Positions 48,249 to 56,400 of a stretch of 64,000 nucleotides of DNA are shown here, in pieces. The first letter of the stretch is position 1. Each line of letters opens with the position of its first letter. A program made the translations under genes and the position numbers. The notes under the pieces were generated by a model that was given only the letters and a program-made list of their open reading frames with translations, searched no databases and was not told where the DNA came from. The stretch spans positions 806,001 to 870,000 of the forward strand of contig JABFGF010000002.1 in assembly GCA_013112635.1 (NCBI GenBank). Direction: 5' to 3'. Source of the DNA: Calditrichota bacterium. GTDB taxonomy: Bacteria > Calditrichota > Calditrichia > Calditrichales > J004.

Positions 48249-49226
48249 ATGAGCCTTTCTATAAAAAGTATACAAAAACCTTTTGCTGTAGAGTTAAAAG
48301 AGTACGACCGTGTTTTTAAAGAAATCATGTCATCCAATGTGACTTTGATAGACACTGTTGTTAAATATATCGTTAAGCACAAAGGAAAAAATTTACGCCC
48401 CTTATTAGTTTTAATGAGTGGTAAACTTACAGGTACACCAAACAACAACACGTATATTGTCGCATCAATTGTAGAAATGCTTCACTCTGCAACGCTAATA
48501 CATGATGATGTAGTTGATGATGCAGACTTGCGCCGCGGGTTCCCTTCAATAAATGCTGCCTGGAAAAATAAAATTGCTGTTTTGATAGGTGATTACCTTT
48601 TATCAAAATGTCTTATCGGAGGTACAAAAACCGGTAGCCTGGATGTAATGAATATTCTGGCAGATTCTTCAAAAAGGTTGAGTAAAGGTGAGCTACTGCA
48701 AATCGCTAAATCAAAAACACTAAACATTACAGAAGATGAGTTTATCGGGATGATTTCTGATAAAACAGCAGCTTTGATTGGCGCAGCTTCTGAGCTTGGA
48801 GCAATCACCTCTAGTGATAATGAGCAAGACCGTGAAAATATGAAACAGTTTGGTGAATCATTGGGAATTGCGTTTCAAATACATGATGACTTACTGGATT
48901 ATTATGGAAATCAAAAACTTGTTGGTAAACCAATCGGCAACGACTTCAAAGATAAAAAACTAACCCTTCCTTTGATCTATGCTTTTCAAAAAGCAGAAAA
49001 AAAGGAAACTTCAAAGATAAAGAAAAAAATTAAAAAAGGTGTGAAGCGTAAAGAGATAAAAGAAATTATTTCCTTTGCAGAAAAATATGATGGCATATCA
49101 TATGCTCAAAAGATGCAGGACAAATATGCTCAAAAAGCAAAAGACTCTCTCGAAACCTACCCTGATAGTGATGTAAAAAATGCACTTTTCAAATTTGTAG
49201 ATTATGTAATTGAACGGTCAATGTAA
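48249..49226 (+). CDS. Long-chain polyprenyl diphosphate synthase
   Basis: Makes isoprenoid diphosphate chains for quinones. The 325-aa trans-type synthase has the first Asp-rich motif DDVVD at 86-90, the conserved ATLIHDDVVDDADLRRG, and the second motif DDLLD. A small residue (Ala81) at position -5 from the first Asp motif argues for a long-chain product rather than farnesyl diphosphate; chain length is inferred. It is followed directly by a GT9 glycosyltransferase gene with a 1-bp gap. Confidence 0.88.
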   Translation: MSLSIKSIQKPFAVELKEYDRVFKEIMSSNVTLIDTVVKYIVKHKGKNLRPLLVLMSGKLTGTPNNNTYIVASIVEMLHSATLIHDDVVDDADLRRGFPSINAAWKNKIAVLIGDYLLSKCLIGGTKTGSLDVMNILADSSKRLSKGELLQIAKSKTLNITEDEFIGMISDKTAALIGAASELGAITSSDNEQDRENMKQFGESLGIAFQIHDDLLDYYGNQKLVGKPIGNDFKDKKLTLPLIYAFQKAEKKETSKIKKKIKKGVKRKEIKEIISFAEKYDGISYAQKMQDKYAQKAKDSLETYPDSDVKNALFKFVDYVIERSM

Positions 49227-49227
49227 A

Positions 49228-50235
49228 ATGTCAGTTGAGCCTAAAAACATTCTCATTTTGCGCCTTAGCTCTATTGGGGATATTTTACTTACTACAGCTT
49301 TTCTTAGGCAGGTTCGAAACAAATATCCGGATGCCAAAATAAGCTATATTGTAAAGCAAGAGTTTCAAGATTTGCTAAAATATAATCCGCACATAAATAA
49401 TCTTATTCCATTTGACAGTTCTACAAAAATGGAGGGTTTAAAAGCTCTTAACTTAGAGTTTTGTAAAAAAAATTTTGATTTCATTTTTGATCTGCATAAT
49501 AATCTGCGTACAAACCGTATGCATGCAGGTATAGAAAAGAAAAAGATATTCAAGATTAAAAAGAGTAAAGTTAAAAGAGCAATCCTGGTTTATCTTAAAC
49601 TTAACATGTATAAATCTATCAAGACAATCCCGCAGCGATATTTTGAAGTTGGTCATGAGATTGAAGATGATGGGCAAGGGTTAGAACTTTTCCTTGGACC
49701 GGGGAAACCCAAAAAGTTTCTTGAGTTTGATTTAACTGAAAATAGATATATCTGTATAGGACCAGGTGCAGCACATTTTACAAAGATGTGGCCGGAAAAA
49801 AATTTTGAAGAGTTGGCTGAAAAAATTGTTTCTAAAACAGGATATAAAGTTGCAATTTTAGGGAGCGCGCACGAAAAAAACTTACTAAATGGAATACAGG
49901 AAAATGAGGCCGTTGTTAATTTATGCGGAAAGTTAAATTTGCTGGAATCCGCAGAAATAATTTCAACATCGGCAGGGATAATCAGTAATGACTCAGGTTT
50001 GATGCATATGACTGCAGCACTGAACAAACCTCTTTTGGCGATTTTTGGTTCAACAGTTGAAGAGCTTGGATTTTTTCCTTTTAGAGCAGATGCTACAATT
50101 CTTCAAAACAAACTTTGGTGCAGGCCATGTTCTCACATTGGCAGGAAAAGTTGTCCACTGGGGCATTTCAATTGTATGCATTTAACAACACCGCAAAAAG
50201 TTTTTAAGGAAGTAAAAAGAAAGTTGATAAGCTAA
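49228..50235 (+). CDS. GT9 glycosyltransferase (heptosyltransferase-like)
   Basis: A 335-aa protein of glycosyltransferase family 9 (ADP-heptose:LPS heptosyltransferase type). It has the start ILILRLSSIGDILLTTAFLRQ, the DxDxH-like FDLHNNLR, and the donor-site end FKEVKRKL after GSTVEELGFFPFRADA and GRKSCPLGHFNCMH. The Cys-rich C-terminal loop is typical of this group. It adds heptose, or a similar sugar, to the LPS core at the cytoplasmic face. The chosen start is ATG at 49228; the TTG at 49210 overlaps the previous gene. waaA begins in its stop codon. Confidence 0.85.
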   Translation: MSVEPKNILILRLSSIGDILLTTAFLRQVRNKYPDAKISYIVKQEFQDLLKYNPHINNLIPFDSSTKMEGLKALNLEFCKKNFDFIFDLHNNLRTNRMHAGIEKKKIFKIKKSKVKRAILVYLKLNMYKSIKTIPQRYFEVGHEIEDDGQGLELFLGPGKPKKFLEFDLTENRYICIGPGAAHFTKMWPEKNFEELAEKIVSKTGYKVAILGSAHEKNLLNGIQENEAVVNLCGKLNLLESAEIISTSAGIISNDSGLMHMTAALNKPLLAIFGSTVEELGFFPFRADATILQNKLWCRPCSHIGRKSCPLGHFNCMHLTTPQKVFKEVKRKLIS

Positions 50236-51497
50236 TGAACTTTTTATACTCCTTTTTCCTTTTACCGATACTAATTGTATTTCTCCATTTGGTTTCGTTG
50301 TTTTCAAAAAAATTGCGCAGGCCAATATATTCCAGAAATAGAATCCTAAAAGATATTGCAGAACTAAAACCAATTTATTCAGCTTCCGGTAAAAAAACAT
50401 TTATCATTCATACAGCTTCAATGGGGGAATTTGAGCACGTAAAACCGATTATAAAAAAGTTAAAAGAAAAATTTAACAGAAATATCATTGTAACTTTCTT
50501 TTCGCCATCGGGTTATGAAAATGTAAAGGATTATCCCGGTATTGACCATATTTTTTACCTGCCATACGATTTTCAATGGCTTTGGCGAAAGTTTTATAAG
50601 GCTGTAAATTGCGAACTTTTAATCGTTTCAAAACATGATGTTTGGCCAAATCAGGTAAAAACAGCAAAAAAACTTGGTATGCAAACAATCCTATTAAATG
50701 CCTCACTTAGTGCTCAATCCAGCAGAAAATCATTTTTGGCTAAGGCAATTTTGTCATCTGCATATCAAACACTGGACAAAATATTTGTAATTAGCCAGCA
50801 AGACAACGAGCAAATTGTAAACACTTTCTCTTGCAAAAATACTGAGGTTGTCGGGGATACAAAATTTGATCAGGTTCTAATCCGAAAAGAAGCGGCTGAA
50901 AAGCAACAATTGCTAAATCTTGATTGGATTTCCGAAAAAACGATACTTGTTTTTGGCAGTTTATGGCCACAGGATGCCGAGCATGTTTTAAGCAGTTTAA
51001 GCGACCTGCTGGATAAAAATACAAATTTAAAAACCATAATTGTCCCGCATCAGCCAACCGGGGAGATAATTTCTAAATTCGTTGCACACTTTGGAGAGTA
51101 TGGATACGGCCTGTTCAGCCAAAAAACAAATCCTGAAAACAGGATTTTAATTGTTGACAAAATTGGGCTTTTGGCTGACATGTATAAACATGCAGATATT
51201 GCATATGTTGGTGGTAGTTTTAAGCAAGGAATACATAATGTATTGGAGCCGGCTATTTACAATATTCCTGTAATTTATGGTCCGGTTTATAAAAACTCCT
51301 TTGAAGCAAAACAGTTATATAAAAAAGGAGGATCGTCAATAGTGAATAACTCTGAAGAATTTAGCAGAGAGATACAAGCTTTATTGAATGACGAATCCCT
51401 ACGAAAGTTAAAAGGACAAAAGGCCAAAAAATATGCAACACAAAATATTGGAAGTACAAGTAAAATTCTAGAATATATTGGTCACGCAATTCAGTAA
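50235..51497 (+). CDS. waaA: 3-deoxy-D-manno-octulosonic acid (Kdo) transferase
   Basis: Adds Kdo to lipid A precursor, the first core sugar of LPS. The 420-aa GT30 protein has an N-terminal membrane anchor, then the catalytic Glu motif TASMGEFEHVKP with E65. The segment LIVSKHDVWPNQVKTAKKLG and the sugar nucleotide loop YVGGSFKQGIHNVLEPA follow. The ATG overlaps the heptosyltransferase stop codon by one base. The gene confirms an LPS-bearing outer membrane. Confidence 0.94.
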   Translation: MNFLYSFFLLPILIVFLHLVSLFSKKLRRPIYSRNRILKDIAELKPIYSASGKKTFIIHTASMGEFEHVKPIIKKLKEKFNRNIIVTFFSPSGYENVKDYPGIDHIFYLPYDFQWLWRKFYKAVNCELLIVSKHDVWPNQVKTAKKLGMQTILLNASLSAQSSRKSFLAKAILSSAYQTLDKIFVISQQDNEQIVNTFSCKNTEVVGDTKFDQVLIRKEAAEKQQLLNLDWISEKTILVFGSLWPQDAEHVLSSLSDLLDKNTNLKTIIVPHQPTGEIISKFVAHFGEYGYGLFSQKTNPENRILIVDKIGLLADMYKHADIAYVGGSFKQGIHNVLEPAIYNIPVIYGPVYKNSFEAKQLYKKGGSSIVNNSEEFSREIQALLNDESLRKLKGQKAKKYATQNIGSTSKILEYIGHAIQ

Positions 51498-51596
51498 ATG
51501 ATGTAACATAATTTGATACTTCGCTTTTTTTTCTAACCATCAAAACCTTCTTTCCGAATATTACTCAAGAGGATCTAACTTATATTTGGAGATTTA

Positions 51597-52187
51597 ATGC
51601 ATCGCAAAATAATATTTTTCATTTTATTATTATTGTCATTTTCAAACGCTCAAATTTTTAATTCAGCCAGAATTTTAAAACAAAAAAGGCTTTCTTTATC
51701 AATAAACCCGGTTTTAATAAATGGACTAGTCGAGGATGATGCGGGTATTTTCGTACACAGTGAATATGGAATTGGTTCTGGTATGCAGGCAGCGGGACAA
51801 TTAGGACTTGGTTTTAATCAGACTTACTGGGGAGTACTTTTAGAAAAATCATTTGTAAACAGCTTTCCGATTATTTCATTTTCCGGGGGAATACACAATT
51901 TTGAAAATGTCGGACTTGACTTTACACTCAATTTTTCTGTTCCGGTAAACAACCTTGTGGACTTATATGGCGGTCTTGACTCAGACCTGGTTTTTGCTGA
52001 TAAAAAAACATTTAATTTCCGTACAGAAACCTGGAAAAAGGAATCGGATACTCAATTTTTAACCTGGTTTTTTATGGGTGCAGAAGTGGTAATTCGTAAT
52101 AAAGTGCATTTACTTTTTGAAGCAGAAATAGGCATTGCCGATGAGGCATATAATTTGTTCGGAACGGGTATTAAGTTTTATTTTTAA
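51597..52187 (+). CDS. Small outer-membrane beta-barrel protein
   Basis: A 196-aa exported protein with signal peptide (IIFFILLLLSFSNAQ), then amphipathic strands such as GIGSGMQAAGQLGLGFNQTYWG and a final GTGIKFYF strand with terminal Phe. These suggest an eight- to ten-strand barrel. I do not recognise the family. It has its own start after a 99-bp gap and a terminator at its end. Confidence 0.65.
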   Translation: MHRKIIFFILLLLSFSNAQIFNSARILKQKRLSLSINPVLINGLVEDDAGIFVHSEYGIGSGMQAAGQLGLGFNQTYWGVLLEKSFVNSFPIISFSGGIHNFENVGLDFTLNFSVPVNNLVDLYGGLDSDLVFADKKTFNFRTETWKKESDTQFLTWFFMGAEVVIRNKVHLLFEAEIGIADEAYNLFGTGIKFYF

Positions 52188-52189
52188 AG

Positions 52190-52222
52190 AACCTTCCAAG
52201 TTTCAAAAACCCGGAAGGTTTT
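52190..52222. terminator. Intrinsic terminator between convergent genes
   Basis: The 8-bp stem AACCTTCC (52190-52197) pairs with GGAAGGTT (52213-52220) and a short T-run follows. It lies between the small barrel gene (+, stop 52187) and the aminotransferase gene (-, stop 52231). Confidence 0.75.
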
Positions 52223-52230
52223 ACTACTTT

Positions 52231-53427
52231 TTAAATCTTTCCAGGATAGACCTTTAAACCCTCTGCTAAAATATTTATCGACTTTTTAATATCGTCTACA
52301 TTTAAAACATAGGCAATACGCACCTCATCTTTTCCTAAACCATCGCTGGAATAAAATCCGTTTGCCGGTGCCATCATCATAGTTTCATTATTTATATGGA
52401 AATCAGTCAACATCCATTGGGCAAACTTATCTGCATCATCCACAGGGAGTTTGCATACCAGGTAAAACGCACCTTTTGGATTTGGGCAGACAACACCGGG
52501 AATTTCCCGCAGTAAGGAAACCATAGTATCGCGGCGTTTTTTATATTCAACAATCACTTCATCAAAATAGGAATCGGGTGTATCGACAGCCGCTTCACAT
52601 CCAACTTGTTCAATACTTGGCGGACATAAGCGGGCCATTCCAAACTTCAGTGCGGCTTCAATTACTTCATTATTTTTTGATACAATCATGCCAATACGTG
52701 CACCACAAGCGGAATATCTTTTTGAAACGCTGTCCAGCATAATCACACGATCTTCAATTCCTTTTAGATGCATAGCGGAAATATGTTCGGCGCCATCGTA
52801 TACAAATTCGCGGTAAACCTCATCCGTTAAAAGAAACAGATTATGATCAAGTACAATTTGGCGCAATGCTTCCATTTCTTCTTTAGAATAAACATAACCG
52901 GTAGGATTGTTTGGATTGCAGATCATTATAGCACGGGTTTTATCTGTAATTTTTTCTCGAATAGATTCGATCGGTGGTAGTTGAAAATCATCATTTATGG
53001 ATGACATAATGGGAACTACATTTACTCCGGCCTGAACTGCAAAGCCATTATAATTTGTATAAAATGGTTCAGGAATAATCACTTCATCGCCAATATCCAT
53101 GATGGCCATAAGTGTAAAAATTATTGCCTCGCTGCCACCGGTTGTAATAAGAATATCTTCTGCATTAACATTAATATCAAAGCGCTGATAATACTCTGCA
53201 AATTTTTTGCGTAGGGAAAGAAATCCTGCTGAAGGGCCATAAGCTACTACAGGCATATCCATATCTTTTATGGAATTACGAAAAGTGTCCGGGGTTTTAA
53301 TATCGGGCTGGCCAATGTTTAAATAGTAAACATGTTTTCCATCGGCAACGGCCTGGTCCGCAAAAGGTACTAGTCTGCGAATTGGCGAAGAGGGCATTTC
53401 ATGGCCCCGATTTGATAATATTTTCAT
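52231..53427 (-). CDS. PLP-dependent class I/II aminotransferase
   Basis: A fold-type I aminotransferase of the aspartate/aromatic family, 398 aa from the ATG at 53427, which has AAGGAA before it. An upstream in-frame ATG at 53505 would add 26 hydrophobic residues and is rejected. NPNNPTGYVYS holds the Asn ligand, TDEVYREF the Asp, and K236 in SVSKRYSACGARIG binds PLP. The substrate (aspartate, alanine or an aromatic amino acid) cannot be read from the sequence. Confidence 0.92.
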   Translation of the reverse strand: MKILSNRGHEMPSSPIRRLVPFADQAVADGKHVYYLNIGQPDIKTPDTFRNSIKDMDMPVVAYGPSAGFLSLRKKFAEYYQRFDINVNAEDILITTGGSEAIIFTLMAIMDIGDEVIIPEPFYTNYNGFAVQAGVNVVPIMSSINDDFQLPPIESIREKITDKTRAIMICNPNNPTGYVYSKEEMEALRQIVLDHNLFLLTDEVYREFVYDGAEHISAMHLKGIEDRVIMLDSVSKRYSACGARIGMIVSKNNEVIEAALKFGMARLCPPSIEQVGCEAAVDTPDSYFDEVIVEYKKRRDTMVSLLREIPGVVCPNPKGAFYLVCKLPVDDADKFAQWMLTDFHINNETMMMAPANGFYSSDGLGKDEVRIAYVLNVDDIKKSINILAEGLKVYPGKI

Positions 53428-53633
53428 AATAATAATTCCTTTTAATAGTGAAAAGAAAGAGCTCAAATATAAGCAAAAGAAGGGATTAAGGGTAGAAAAA
53501 TTCAATTCATTATTACGGCAGTTTTAGCTATAGAAACAAAAAGAAATTTGCCTGATACCTGAATATCGGTTGAGCAGGCAGTTGTTTTTTGTTAAGTTAT
53601 GATCAGTATGATATTTTAAAGATAAGTATTATT

Positions 53634-54417
53634 ATGTCGGGAACTTTTGGTATTAATTTGAACAGATCTCTTATAATGGTTTTTGTTTTATTAAATTTTT
53701 CATTTTCTCAAACAAATCAAGACTCATCATTTTCAAGTGATTCAAAATTTGATCTAATAATTGGAGCAAGTTTATTATACGGAAATTACACCTTTGGAAT
53801 AAAAGATGGTTCAGAAAAAGGGTATACAACTGGTTATAGTTTATCTTTGAATTTATTAAATGAAACGACTCGAAAGGTTTCACTAGAACTGGGTTCACTT
53901 AAAATAGCTCAGAAAAGTTCAAGATTTTGTGAAGGGGCAGGATTGATAGATAGAAACTTTAACGAAAACATATGCAAAAGTAGATGTAGAAATTTTTTCA
54001 ACGATGTATGTAAAAGTCAATTATGGAGTATCAATTAACAACTCTAACGAAGAAAGTACTGTATGCTCTAATGAAATTGATTTTAAATCTCTTTTATTAA
54101 ATTATAATATCGGACTTGGTTTAATTGAAAAAATATATTTAAACTACGGCTTTAACACAGACTATGAAATTAACAAAAGTTTTGTAAGCAATTCCGGCTT
54201 ATATAATACAGGGGTTAATTATTTAATTAATAAAAGAGATTTTTTTATTCTTAACTATTACTGGAAAAGAAATAACTATAATAGGGACTTTTATTCCGGA
54301 TGGATCTTTAAATCACACTTAAAAATAATTGAAGACTATGGAATCAGTTCAAAGATATACTATTCAACGGATATAGGTGGCTTCAGTTTCAATTTTGGTT
54401 TTACATATCTTCTGTAA
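53634..54417 (+). pseudogene. Frameshifted outer-membrane-like protein gene
   Basis: Two overlapping open reading frames encode one protein. The first part (from 53634) has a signal peptide-like segment (LIMVFVLLNFSFSQ) and beta strands; the second (to 54417) continues as strands ending in FNFGFTYLL, a barrel-type C-terminus. The frame changes near 53945-53952, where GATA is repeated twice in tandem. Removing one copy gives a continuous sequence through GLIETLTKTYAKVDVEIF with no stop. This could be a true mutation, a sequencing error or a phase-variable site. The family is not recognised. Confidence 0.7.
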
Positions 54418-54484
54418 TTTTTAACATTTGGTATAAGCAAATTATTAGTCTGTGAATTGCCAAATTAATGACATTAATTTTCTT

Positions 54485-55558
54485 CTAGAAAAAATCAAAA
54501 TAATAAATTATCGCTGCACGCCGCCAATCGCCATCGCCAACAATGCTGCCGCGAGATGAACTGCCGATCCACACTTTTCCATCTTTAGTAATTGAGCCAA
54601 CCTGGCTACCTCTTTTCCAGACTTTGCCATTATCTTCTATTGTACCTACGTGGTTTCCATTATGCCAAACTTTGCCATTTTTTTCAATGGAACCGGCGCG
54701 GTTTCCTTTAACCCAAATTTTTCCATTCGATTCAATATCACCAACTTTATTACTGTTTATCCAAACCTGGCCTTTTTTTGTTATTTCACAAAACCGTGAA
54801 CCATCAAGCCATAACATTTGGCTCGTAGATTTCTTCTTTTTCTTTTTGGGTTTTGTAGCTGCTATTTTTTGGTTGGCTATATAAGAAACACGCATTTCTT
54901 CCAGCTTCTTTTGGGCTGCTTCTATTATTTCTTTTTTTCCGCTTCGGTCAACCGGGCTTCCAATGGATGCTTCAAAAGCCAAACTTTCCAATCCCTCTTT
55001 AAAGATTTTCTTATTTGGGTCATACATATATTTTCCGGCGATATTATTAATCTTGTTAATATCTTTTGGGTTGGCATTGTTTACAAAGTTTGCTTTGTCT
55101 ACAGCGACCGAAATTCTTTCGTTCAGTTCATACAGTTTTGCTTTGCTGACTTGCTGAGCAGGCGTTGATTTTACTGCTGTACTGTTTTGTTGAACAGTTT
55201 TTGGTACGTTGGCTGGTTTGGCAGGAACAACAGGTTTGGGTGCTGCAGCTTTTGGGGCCGGTTTTGGATTCTTCCACTCATCGGCTATTTTAACAAGACT
55301 GTTTTTTTGAGCATTCCACCGATTAACAAGGCCTTTATAGTCTTTATGGGTTTTTGATTTTGTAGCTTCCAGAAGCGATCGAGCAGAGGTAAGTTTTGCA
55401 GAAAGATCATTATATGAGGCCACATCACCACGTTTTAAATATTTAATTCCATTATCAATTTGGTCTAGGGTTTTTTTTGCCCGGACAAAATCAGAATCCT
55501 GTGCTAATGTAAAACTTCCAAGAAAACAGAAAAATAAAAATCCATATAAAATTTTCAT
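54485..55558 (-). CDS. Exported protein with C-terminal beta-flower-like 16-residue repeats
   Basis: The signal peptide is MKILYGFLFFCFLGSFTLA, from the ATG at 55558 with GGAG six bases upstream; an ATG at 55570 is an alternative. The middle of the 357-aa protein is Lys/Ala/Pro-rich and partly helical. The C-terminal 100 residues carry five tandem 16-residue units, for example VWINSNKVGDIESNGK and VWHNGNHVGTIEDNGK, with conserved Trp, Gly and an Ile-x-x-Gly-Lys turn. The terminal AAIIYYFDFF matches the end of the 5-fold beta-flower repeat proteins as I recall them. The function is unknown. Confidence 0.7.
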   Translation of the reverse strand: MKILYGFLFFCFLGSFTLAQDSDFVRAKKTLDQIDNGIKYLKRGDVASYNDLSAKLTSARSLLEATKSKTHKDYKGLVNRWNAQKNSLVKIADEWKNPKPAPKAAAPKPVVPAKPANVPKTVQQNSTAVKSTPAQQVSKAKLYELNERISVAVDKANFVNNANPKDINKINNIAGKYMYDPNKKIFKEGLESLAFEASIGSPVDRSGKKEIIEAAQKKLEEMRVSYIANQKIAATKPKKKKKKSTSQMLWLDGSRFCEITKKGQVWINSNKVGDIESNGKIWVKGNRAGSIEKNGKVWHNGNHVGTIEDNGKVWKRGSQVGSITKDGKVWIGSSSRGSIVGDGDWRRAAIIYYFDFF

Positions 55559-55661
55559 GATTAACTCCATTTAATAATTATTGAAGCAAACGAATCTATT
55601 AAACCACTAAATTTAAAGGTAGATTAAGATGACATTTTTGGGGACAACAATTAAAATAAAA

Positions 55662-55689
55662 AACCAGACAGAAAAATTCCTACCTGGTT
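55662..55689 (-). terminator. Possible weak terminator, minus strand
   Basis: AACCAG (55662-55667) and CTGGTT (55684-55689) form a 6-bp stem with a long loop. On the minus strand a T-rich run follows, downstream of the small lipoprotein gene that ends at 55752. Confidence 0.35.
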
Positions 55690-55751
55690 GAATGTAAAAT
55701 CTTTTAGTATTAAAACTTACAAAACTTAAATGTGAAATTTTATGAAATTAC

Positions 55752-56258
55752 CTAGTCAATCCCAGCGAAATCACCCCAACTTGTTACTTCAATTAAACCG
55801 GTTATAGCATTTTTAACAACTACAACATTTACGGTACGTTCATCGCTACCCCAATGAGTAATAGATGATTCTTGCTCAATATAGCCTTCCTGTAAATAGA
55901 GTTTAATTATTGATCCATCGTTATCTTTAACAGTTAAGCGATATTTGCACCAATGTAAGTTTGGAATTTCAGCATAGAAATAACTTACCCCTTGCGGTGC
56001 AACTTCAACACCATCATCAAGTACATTTTCACTCCAGGTTCCACTGGGCTCAGGTGTTTCACCTGCAACCCCCATGTCTTGAAGTTCAATTCCGGTAATT
56101 ATATAAGTGGAACTACTATCATTATTAAATTGTACGTAAAGTCTGTCATCCTCTTTGTCATCAGAAGAATTATTTACCAAATCACAGCCGTAAAACCCCA
56201 CAGTCAAAACAACAATTAAAAATGGATTAAAGAAAATTCTAAATAATGTAGCATTCAT
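55752..56258 (-). CDS. Small lipoprotein of unknown function
   Basis: A 168-aa product. The signal peptide ends at a lipobox-like FYGC (Cys near residue 25), followed by an acidic Ser/Asp linker and a beta-sandwich-like domain of about 120 residues with several Trp/Tyr (for example LHWCKYRLTV). I do not recognise the family. A GAGG site precedes the ATG at 56258. It stands alone between intergenic gaps. Confidence 0.6.
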   Translation of the reverse strand: MNATLFRIFFNPFLIVVLTVGFYGCDLVNNSSDDKEDDRLYVQFNNDSSSTYIITGIELQDMGVAGETPEPSGTWSENVLDDGVEVAPQGVSYFYAEIPNLHWCKYRLTVKDNDGSIIKLYLQEGYIEQESSITHWGSDERTVNVVVVKNAITGLIEVTSWGDFAGID

Positions 56259-56400
56259 TTCATCCTCGAAGAATAAATTAGTGAATAGTTAATTATCCCC
56301 TGGGTCAGGGATATTTAATCTATCGTCTTTAAAAGAAAGAAAATAAAACAATTCTGTAAGTTTGGTAAAATTGTGTTTTAGTGAAGTTAATATCCGATTT

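Noticed and set aside
53428-53505. In-frame upstream start of the aminotransferase at 53505 (a leader of hydrophobic residues)
   Set aside because: The 26 extra residues look like a chance hydrophobic stretch. The ATG at 53427 has a close AAGGAA site and gives the normal aminotransferase start.
54504-54790. 48-bp repeats at the end of the beta-flower gene as a CRISPR or satellite array
   Set aside because: The repeat unit is coding, in register with the frame (16 residues), with divergent units and no spacers; it is a protein repeat.
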